A DNA stretch of 9,661 bases, taken from positions 1 through 9,661 of the forward strand of contig JAIDJS010000325.1 of the NCBI GenBank assembly GCA_029052085.1. The letters run 5' to 3'. A program made the translations under genes and the position numbers. This DNA comes from Eubacterium sp. (lineage in GTDB: Bacteria; Bacillota; Clostridia; Oscillospirales; Acutalibacteraceae). Positions 5,540 through 9,661 of the stretch are shown in pieces; within the stretch, counting starts at the first letter, position 1, and each line of letters starts with the position of its first letter. The notes below the pieces were generated by a model. That model was not told where the DNA came from, made no database searches, and worked only from the letters and a program-made list of their open reading frames with translations.

Positions 5540-7342
5540 TTATTCTGCTGTCGGAACATACATTGTTCGGCAGCCGATTACATACATTTTTCCGCCGGCG
5601 CCATTTTGTGCCATATAGCAAAACGGCCCTGCGCTTGTACTGTAATACCATACACCGCCCTGAATAAGGGTTCTGTAGCCGTCCAGCTCCGAAATCTGCC
5701 TGATGGCATCACCAACAGGAAGAGCAGACGTTCCGCCGATTTCAGATGGCATGAAAAGCCAGTCAAAATCCGCATTACCATAACCCATTGCATTTACATA
5801 GCCGACTTCATTTGCAATTGTAAAGCCAACAGGCTTATAGTTTCCGCTTTTCGTATTTTCGGCAAAGCTGAAATCAGATGCTATATAAGGCTGACCGCCC
5901 TGCATATTTCCGTTTCCGTAAATATTTACACCATTTATAAATTTCCATATATTCCCCCAGGGGTTTTCCATTCCTCTGTAGGAAACAGCCCTTTTTCCGT
6001 TTTCTGTTCCGTGAAAAACTTCTGTTTCGGCATCAATTCTGAAATTGGATACAGCGGCACTTCCCGTTTCATTTCCAAGGCTGTTTGTTGAGCCTGTGTT
6101 TGCGGAGCTGTTTTTATTTGCCGCATTTTCAATATCAACAATTCCCTTTTCAACAGCACTTTGTATATTCATCATTCCGAACTCAATCATCATCAGAAGC
6201 TGATTTGCAGAAAGTGCTTTTATATTTTCGCAATGCCAGCCATGCCCGAAATTGCTGCAGAGTCTTTCCGCATTCATCCTTGTAAGATTTTTATACAGGC
6301 CGGAAATAGGCTTTGCCGTTGAATAGGACAAAATGCAGTCCTTTTCCAAATCCGTTTCGGTATCACTGTTTAAAGCATCGGTAACATAGCGTGCATTGCT
6401 GCTGTTCGGAAAATAATTTTTGAAATACACACCCTCATAGGCTGAAAAGAGAATATATTCAACAGCATTTCCGTTTTCATCATAAAAGGCAGGATGAAGC
6501 TTAAAACCCGCTTTTGCCGTATCTGAAACATAATAATTTGCTTTTCTTATATGATATCCAAGCCCTTCCCTGTTTTTATCCATTTTAATCGGAACCACCT
6601 TGTAATAAAAAGCAGGCTGATAAACCATTACCTGAACCGTATTATCCGTTATGGTAAATCCCTCATCTCCGTAAAAAGCCGTTATTGTTCCGTCTGCCTT
6701 AACGTTGCAGCGCCTTCTTTTGCCGAACATGGAAAACTTATTAAAATCTGCCCCTGCATTCAAGCCGGCAGCTCCTGCAAGCCTTGTAAACCTCTTGTTT
6801 TCATAATCAACCTGCAAGCCGAGTATCTCATTGTCCGTATAACCGATATAAGCCTTAACATCGGCTATACTGCTTGATGCCGAATTCAGATTTGCAACAG
6901 CATCATCTATAGAATTTATTGCTTTAACGGCATCATTTGTTTTTTCAACCAAAATTAAAAATTCATCGGAACTGACAACACTCCCCTCCAATGCCGGCGA
7001 AGCTTCAACCATTATAAAAAATGCCGCAGAGGATAAAACCGTTTTTCCATCCAGCAGGGAAATGTCCGCTCTTACAGTTCCTGCTGAGGCAAGCATCTGC
7101 TCGGTAAGTGCTGCCGTTATTGTACCGTCTGCATTTATTGTTGATTTGCTGACACAAATGCGTCCGTCAGGTTTAAGACACCTGAAGGAAGCCGTGCATC
7201 TGCTTGTCGGGATTATCTTTTTCCCGTTTTCCGTTAAGGTTATTTTCAGAAAGCGTGAATCGATATCACCCTGTTTTGCATTGATATATTTATATTCAAT
7301 ACCATTATTTACATCAAGTGTAATACTTTGATAATTTTGCAT
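5540..7342 (-). CDS. Phage tail-fibre / receptor-binding protein with BppU-like N-terminus and C-type-lectin variable C-terminus (DGR-target-like)
   Basis: A 600-residue protein. Residues about 5-115 resemble the BppU N-terminal (DUF2479) baseplate-attachment domain, including an ADGTITAALTEQ strand. Residues about 124-166 are Asn/Ala/Ser-rich and helical, a likely trimeric stalk. From about 205 (GKRRRCNVKADGTITAFYGD) to the end it follows a known family of Bacillota prophage tail proteins with landmarks VYQPAFYYKVVP, LHPAFYDENGN, ANQLLMMIEFG, GMENPWGNIWKFINGVNIYG and FMPSEIGGTSALPVG. The last 40 residues have the layout of a diversity-generating retroelement variable region on a formylglycine-enzyme/C-type-lectin fold: a GG-W core, then a run of Tyr/Ser/Cys/Asn codons, then GCRTMYVP. 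The role would be host or ligand recognition. I chose ATG 7342, preceded by AGGAG 7 bases away, over ATG 7372, which has no ribosome site. Confidence 0.88.
   Translation of the reverse strand: MQNYQSITLDVNNGIEYKYINAKQGDIDSRFLKITLTENGKKIIPTSRCTASFRCLKPDGRICVSKSTINADGTITAALTEQMLASAGTVRADISLLDGKTVLSSAAFFIMVEASPALEGSVVSSDEFLILVEKTNDAVKAINSIDDAVANLNSASSSIADVKAYIGYTDNEILGLQVDYENKRFTRLAGAAGLNAGADFNKFSMFGKRRRCNVKADGTITAFYGDEGFTITDNTVQVMVYQPAFYYKVVPIKMDKNREGLGYHIRKANYYVSDTAKAGFKLHPAFYDENGNAVEYILFSAYEGVYFKNYFPNSSNARYVTDALNSDTETDLEKDCILSYSTAKPISGLYKNLTRMNAERLCSNFGHGWHCENIKALSANQLLMMIEFGMMNIQSAVEKGIVDIENAANKNSSANTGSTNSLGNETGSAAVSNFRIDAETEVFHGTENGKRAVSYRGMENPWGNIWKFINGVNIYGNGNMQGGQPYIASDFSFAENTKSGNYKPVGFTIANEVGYVNAMGYGNADFDWLFMPSEIGGTSALPVGDAIRQISELDGYRTLIQGGVWYYSTSAGPFCYMAQNGAGGKMYVIGCRTMYVPTAE
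5552..5665 (-). other. Putative DGR variable region at the 3' end of the tail-fibre gene
   Basis: Codons about 561-597 encode GGVWYYSTSAGPFCY and onward to GCRTMYVP. Many likely variable positions (Y566, Y567, S568, S570, C575, Y576, N580, Y587) use codons ending in C or T, as expected when AAC or AAT codons of a template are mutated at their adenines without making stops. The fixed framework G562-G563, W565, A571-G572, F574, G590 and R592 is that of DGR target proteins. No template repeat or reverse transcriptase is present in this window, so activity cannot be judged. Confidence 0.5.
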
Positions 7343-7395
7343 TATAATCTCCTGTTTTTTATTATGATTCATAAAACATGTTCCAAAAATCGCTT

Positions 7396-7441
7396 AGCCA
7401 AATAAGAGTTGAACAAAATAAGGTTCTGCTCTTGTTTGGCT
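7396..7441 (-). promoter_or_regulatory. Large hairpin in the leader of the tail-fibre gene
   Basis: AGCCAAATAAGAG (7396-7408) pairs with CTCTTGTTTGGCT (7429-7441) over 13 bp with one mismatch or wobble, and inside it GAAC (7411-7414) pairs with GTTC (7423-7426). On the minus strand it is followed by a short T5 run after five bases, so it may be a weak terminator or a structured leader element 54 bases before the tail-fibre start. Confidence 0.55.
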
Positions 7442-7470
7442 ATCCGCCCTGCAGCTTTCAGACAAAAAAG

Positions 7471-7497
7471 AAAAATGCAGTTTATGCCTGCATTTTT
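7471..7497 (-). terminator. Intrinsic terminator between the phosphorylase gene and the tail cassette
   Basis: AAAAATGCAG (7471-7480) pairs with CTGCATTTTT (7488-7497), 10 bp with a 7-base loop, and on the minus strand continues into TTTTTCTTTTTT. It can end punA transcription as well as the short transcript started at the 7576-7604 promoter. The stem ends also allow plus-strand use. Confidence 0.75.
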
Positions 7498-7569
7498 CCA
7501 ATCGTTTTATTTACTCTTTAACATTTCCTTAAAACAGCTTTACTGATTACACTTTTTGCGAACCTCTCG
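7471..7569 (-). ncRNA. Possible short RNA or attenuated leader of about 100 nt
   Basis: A strong promoter (7576-7604) would start a minus-strand transcript near 7569, and the terminator at 7471-7497 would end it after about 100 bases. The span holds no convincing gene; only a five-codon frame (MLKSK) preceded by AAGGA is present. It is therefore either an independent small RNA or the terminated leader of the tail-fibre mRNA. No known RNA family was recognised. Confidence 0.35.
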
Positions 7570-7575
7570 TTTTCC

Positions 7576-7604
7576 ATATTACATATGAAACACCGTTCTG
7601 TCAA
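7576..7604 (-). promoter_or_regulatory. Strong sigma-A-type promoter upstream of the tail cassette
   Basis: A perfect TTGACA (7599-7604 on the minus strand) is followed after exactly 17 bases by TAATAT (7576-7581). It lies just beyond the punA stop and points toward the tail-fibre gene, about 230 bases upstream of it, with two hairpins in between. Confidence 0.65.
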
Positions 7605-7628
7605 CAGTTATTTAAAAAAACACCAAAT

Positions 7629-8447
7629 TTATATTAAAGAAATGATTTCTTTCATAAAGGAAGAAAACTTTTTTTCAACCGCTTTTCCTGTTTCCATAAC
7701 CTCCGTATGCGTTAAAGGCTGATCAAGAATTCCGGCTGCCATATTTGTTATGCAGGAAATACCAAGCACCCGCATATTTCCGTGAACAGCAGCAACAACC
7801 TCCGGAACGGTTGACATACCAACTGCATCAGCACCAAGAACTCTTGCTGCCCTTATTTCTGCCGGAGTTTCAAACATAGGACCTTTACAGTAGCAATAAA
7901 CCCCTTTTTTTACATTGATATTTATATTTTCTGCCGCCTGTTCGGCAATACGGATTAATTCCCTGCTGTATGCCTCACTCATAGACGGAAATCGGGTTCC
8001 GAATCTTTCATCATTGCTTCCTGTTAAAACAGACGGGCAAAAAAATCCTATATGATCATTCATTATCATAAGATCGCCGGGCTGATAAGAGGTATTAACA
8101 GCCCCCGAAGCATTTGTTACGATATAATTCTTAATTCCCATAAGCTGAAAAACCCTTACAGGAAGCGTAACATCATCCGTGCTGTAGCCCTCATAAAGAT
8201 GAAATCTTCCACTCATTGCAACCATTTTCTTTCCGCCTACCGAACCGAAAATCAGCTTGCCGGCGTGTCCCTTAACCGTTGAAACAGGAAAGCCCTCTAT
8301 ATCCTTATAATCTATTTCCGTATCAACCTGAATTTCATTTGAAAACTCTCCGAGTCCGCTTCCGAGAACAACAGCCACATCGGGAACATAATCTATTTTT
8401 TCACATAAAAATTCTTTAATTGTATTTGCACGTTCAAAAAGACTCAT
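7629..8447 (-). CDS. punA: Purine nucleoside phosphorylase, trimeric class (inosine/guanosine type)
   Basis: A 272-residue cytoplasmic enzyme that splits inosine, guanosine and their deoxy forms with phosphate into the base and (deoxy)ribose 1-phosphate, for purine salvage. The length matches Bacillus PunA/PupG (about 271). Phosphate-binding parts are the GSGLG loop with S30, H61 in KGHAGKL, and R81/H83 in GRFHLYEGY. The base and sugar pocket is shown by E193 in GPMFETPAE, M211 in GMSTVPEV and N235 in ITNMAAG; an Asn here marks the 6-oxopurine-specific trimeric type, unlike the hexameric DeoD class. H247 matches the histidine that contacts the sugar. I chose the second of two adjacent ATGs (8447), since AGGAG is 6 bases from it but only 3 from the first at 8450. 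It is transcribed alone, divergently from the Spo0A-domain gene. Confidence 0.93.
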   Translation of the reverse strand: MSLFERANTIKEFLCEKIDYVPDVAVVLGSGLGEFSNEIQVDTEIDYKDIEGFPVSTVKGHAGKLIFGSVGGKKMVAMSGRFHLYEGYSTDDVTLPVRVFQLMGIKNYIVTNASGAVNTSYQPGDLMIMNDHIGFFCPSVLTGSNDERFGTRFPSMSEAYSRELIRIAEQAAENININVKKGVYCYCKGPMFETPAEIRAARVLGADAVGMSTVPEVVAAVHGNMRVLGISCITNMAAGILDQPLTHTEVMETGKAVEKKFSSFMKEIISLI

Positions 8448-8476
8448 CATTTACTCCTGCTGAATTTATATGTTTT

Positions 8477-8505
8477 ATCTTAACACACGATAAAAACACA
8501 GTCAA
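8477..8505 (-). promoter_or_regulatory. Sigma-A-type promoter of punA
   Basis: TTGACT (8500-8505 on the minus strand) and TAAGAT (8477-8482) are separated by exactly 17 bases, about 30 bases upstream of the punA start. No purine riboswitch-like structure fits in the short leader. Confidence 0.65.
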
Positions 8506-8527
8506 TCCAAAATAAATATGTTTAACT

Positions 8528-8554
8528 AAAGCATTGCATTCTGCAGTGCTTTTT
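8528..8554 (+). terminator. Terminator-like hairpin between two divergent promoters
   Basis: AAAGCATTGCA (8528-8538) pairs with TGCAGTGCTTT (8542-8552), 11 bp with one wobble pair and a 3-base loop, and T5 follows on the plus strand. No plus-strand gene lies upstream, so it may insulate the divergent region or be a relic; this is not resolved. Confidence 0.4.
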
Positions 8555-8593
8555 CATTTGTTCAGTCAAATATTTTTGTTGTTTTTAGCTGAA

Positions 8594-8655
8594 AATGTCG
8601 AATACTGACTGCGAATGTCGTATTTCACGAATAAGGTCGTTATTTATCATATAAT
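8594..8655 (+). promoter_or_regulatory. Promoter with 0A-box-like sites upstream of the Spo0A-domain gene
   Basis: A perfect TATAAT lies at 8650-8655, 59 bases before the start codon, but there is no good -35 box. Instead there is an exact core 0A box, TGTCGAA (8596-8602), a near copy TGTCGTA (8616-8622) exactly 20 bases later, and TTTCACGAA (8623-8631), a 7-of-9 match to TTTGTCGAA placed where the -35 would be. A third GTCG occurs at 8636-8639. A good -10 with a 0A box over a missing -35 is the architecture of promoters activated by Spo0A with sigma-A. Confidence 0.5.
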
Positions 8656-8714
8656 TCCAAAAAAGGTATTACTTTTCAAAAAATCTGCAACTTAATTATC
8701 AGGAGGAATTTTAT

Positions 8715-9059
8715 ATGAATAATACAAAACTGCTAAATGAAACACTTCAATCACTTGGAATCAGCAAATGTTATAAAGGCTACAGACAGCTTCATCTGTC
8801 TGTTGAGCTTGCACTTGATGATGAATCGCGCTTAGAATGTATTACCGACTGTATTTATAATCAGGTTGCAGATATGTGTAATTGCGATTGCCGCCATATT
8901 GAACGAAACATCAGAACGGTTGCTAACCACGCATGGGAGGTAAATTCAGAACTGCTGACGGAAATTGCAGGCTACACGCTGCTTTCTTCGCCGTCAGTTT
9001 CCGAATTGATTTCCATTTTGGTTACACATATCGAGCGCAATCGGTTGGAAAATAAATAA
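8715..9059 (+). CDS. Stand-alone Spo0A C-terminal DNA-binding domain protein
   Basis: A 114-residue protein made only of the Spo0A C-terminal effector domain; no receiver domain precedes it. Landmarks are KGYRQL (21-26), the helical core ending in an ITDCIYNQVADM helix, and the recognition helix RHIERNIRTVANHAW (60-74), which mirrors the SRVERAIRHAIEVAW helix of Spo0A. The end, AGYTL then SVSELISILVTHI, also follows Spo0A. It should bind 0A boxes without needing phosphorylation, or compete with or dimerise with true Spo0A; this is inference. The segment just before the recognition helix is CNCDC (C55, C57, C59), with C42 and C46 nearby, which Spo0A normally lacks. The start is clear: AGGAGG at 8701-8706, 8 bases before ATG. 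The gene is alone, with 0A-like boxes in its own promoter. Confidence 0.85.
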   Translation: MNNTKLLNETLQSLGISKCYKGYRQLHLSVELALDDESRLECITDCIYNQVADMCNCDCRHIERNIRTVANHAWEVNSELLTEIAGYTLLSSPSVSELISILVTHIERNRLENK

Positions 9060-9069
9060 AGTTTCGTTT

Positions 9070-9104
9070 CGGTCTTATCTAAAATATTGGATAAGACTGT
9101 TTTT
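9070..9104 (+). terminator. Intrinsic terminator of the Spo0A-domain gene
   Basis: CGGTCTTATC (9070-9079) pairs with GATAAGACTG (9090-9099), 10 bp with one G-U pair and a 10-base loop, followed by T5 at 9100-9104. It lies 10 bases after the stop. Confidence 0.85.
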
Positions 9105-9140
9105 ATTATATACATTTTATCTGCCGAAAAAAATATATAC

Positions 9141-9169
9141 TTGACTATTTAATTAAAATGTAGTAAATT
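9141..9169 (+). promoter_or_regulatory. Promoter of tRNA-Ser
   Basis: TTGACT (9141-9146) is followed after 17 bases by TAAATT (9164-9169), about 49 bases before the mature tRNA 5' end. The -35 is good and the -10 moderate. Confidence 0.5.
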
Positions 9170-9217
9170 ATATGGGCAGTTAAAAATACCGTAAAGAATT
9201 AATTGTGAAAATAATAT

Positions 9218-9310
9218 GCAGATGTGTCCGAGCTGGCCGAAGGAGCACGATTGGAAATCGTGTAAACGGCGAACACCGTTTCAAGGGTTCAAATCCCTTC
9301 ATCTGCGCCA
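9218..9310 (+). tRNA. tRNA-Ser (anticodon GGA)
   Basis: A 93-base class II tRNA with CCA encoded. The acceptor stem GCAGATG pairs with CATCTGC, the discriminator is G, and CCA is at 9308-9310. The anticodon stem CACGA/TCGTG closes the loop TTGGAAA, with GGA at 9253-9255 reading UCC and UCU. The long variable arm (CGGCGAACACCG region) and the T arm AAGGG-TTCAAAT-CCCTT confirm serine. U8 is present (tgTCC after the acceptor stem begins), so it could be a substrate of the ThiI encoded in the same window. Confidence 0.97.
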
Positions 9311-9314
9311 TATG

Positions 9315-9364
9315 AATACCTATAGCAAATCCGAACCATTAAGAGTTGGACAGCTATAGGTATT
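9315..9364 (+). terminator. Terminator of tRNA-Ser
   Basis: AATACCTATAGC (9315-9326) pairs perfectly with GCTATAGGTATT (9353-9364), 12 bp. The loop can pair further (TCC with GGA, AAC with GTT). T-rich sequence follows the stem. Confidence 0.85.
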
Positions 9365-9417
9365 TTTCATTTCTTTTTGATTTTATGCGGATTTCAAGCT
9401 TTTTTCTTACAAGTGCC

Positions 9418-9445
9418 TTGTAAAAATTTTTGACTATGCTATAAT
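9418..9445 (+). promoter_or_regulatory. Possible promoter near the right edge
   Basis: TTGTAA (9418-9423) and a perfect TATAAT (9440-9445) are 16 bases apart, just upstream of the open frame that leaves the window. A perfect TTGACA at 9450-9455 follows but lacks a good -10. Confidence 0.4.
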
Positions 9446-9453
9446 CGAATTGA

Positions 9454-9661
9454 CAAATAATAGAATCAGAAGAATTTAGTGTAACAGGAATACGGTATAA
9501 ATTATCAAAATCATTAAGTAATAATACTAAATTAGCACAACATCATTGGAACGCATTTAATAGTAAATTAAGAAACAATAAGTTATATTCAGAAAATAAT
9601 TGGTGTAAATATGCTTTTATCAAGAACATAAACGATAAAATATTTTATTATATATCTATTC
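9454..9661 (+). pseudogene. Start-less, partial frame resembling a GyrI-like effector-binding domain
   Basis: From just after a TGA at 9451-9453 the frame stays open for 69 codons to the window edge, and no ATG, GTG or TTG occurs in it. The translation reads like a real protein: EEFSVTGIRYKLSKSL, then QHHWNAFNSKL, then ENNWCKYAF and KIFYYISI. The order of a GIR/K strand, a W-x-x-F helix and a W-x-KY-x-F...-Y strand fits the GyrI-like/effector-binding domain found alone or behind HTH regulators, though this is recalled by pattern only. Codons are strongly AT-biased (TTA for Leu, AAT for Asn) compared with the genes to the left, suggesting a different origin. It is either a 5'-truncated gene or has a frameshift near 9450; the end is outside the window. 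Confidence 0.4.

Noticed and set aside
5438..6091. 217-codon plus-strand open frame opposite the tail-fibre gene
   Set aside because: It is antisense to a well-supported gene, its translation is rich in Cys/His/Phe runs without domain logic, and no ribosome site precedes it.
8451..8714. Purine riboswitch upstream of punA
   Set aside because: The punA leader after its promoter is only about 20-30 bases and has no room or pattern for the aptamer.
5540..9661. DGR template repeat within the window
   Set aside because: I looked for stretches resembling the GGVWYY...GCRTMYVP coding segment with extra adenines on either strand and saw none; also no reverse transcriptase motif (YXDD) frame is present.
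9288..9661. Attachment-site duplication of the tRNA-Ser 3' end
   Set aside because: The T-arm and acceptor sequence does not recur within the remaining bases, so integration here cannot be shown from this window.
1..9661. CRISPR array, insertion sequence, rRNA
   Set aside because: No regularly spaced repeats, transposase frame with terminal inverted repeats, or rRNA-like conserved stretches were seen.

Overview
The window looks like chromosomal DNA of an AT-rich, Gram-positive, probably spore-forming gut-type clostridium (Oscillospiraceae/Ruminococcaceae-like). This is inferred from strong AGGAGG-type ribosome sites, sigma-A-type promoters, a Spo0A C-terminal-domain protein with 0A-box-like sites upstream, a rhodanese-less Bacillota-type ThiI, and a PBSX-like phage tail module. 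No species is claimed.

Layout. (1) 12-767, minus strand: a small multi-pass membrane protein of the DUF1624/HGSNAT acyltransferase type, with its own promoter. (2) 892-4889, plus strand: a compact four-gene operon with overlapping or nearly touching genes. It encodes a FlK-like hot-dog thioesterase, a HAD phosphatase fused to an ADP-ribose-type Nudix hydrolase, a NifS/IscS-type cysteine desulfurase and ThiI, and ends in a clear intrinsic terminator. The desulfurase-ThiI pair is the sulfur relay for 4-thiouridine in tRNA. (3) 4890-5149: about 260 bases with a possible gene remnant and a long bidirectional terminator hairpin. (4) 5150-7604, minus strand: a three-gene phage tail-tip cassette in the order of PBSX xkdV-xkdW-xkdX. 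It holds a 600-residue receptor-binding or tail-fibre protein with a BppU-like N-terminus and a C-type-lectin-like C-terminus, an 87-residue accessory protein and a 36-residue CD1375-like protein. The tail-fibre C-terminus looks like the variable region of a diversity-generating retroelement (DGR) target, but neither reverse transcriptase nor template repeat is in the window. The cassette has a strong promoter far upstream, followed by a terminator and a second large hairpin before the first gene. (5) 7629-8505, minus strand: trimeric-type purine nucleoside phosphorylase with a good promoter. (6) 8594-9104, plus strand: a stand-alone Spo0A DNA-binding domain protein with a Cys-X-Cys-X-Cys insertion near its recognition helix and phased 0A-box-like sites upstream. 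(7) 9141-9364: tRNA-Ser(GGA) with promoter and terminator. (8) 9418-9661: a promoter and the start-less 5' part of an open frame that runs off the window, resembling a GyrI/effector-binding domain.

The most interesting parts are the orphan DGR-like tail-fibre cassette with its structured leader, the Spo0A-domain gene that may control itself through 0A boxes, and the HAD-Nudix fusion inside a tRNA-thiolation operon.
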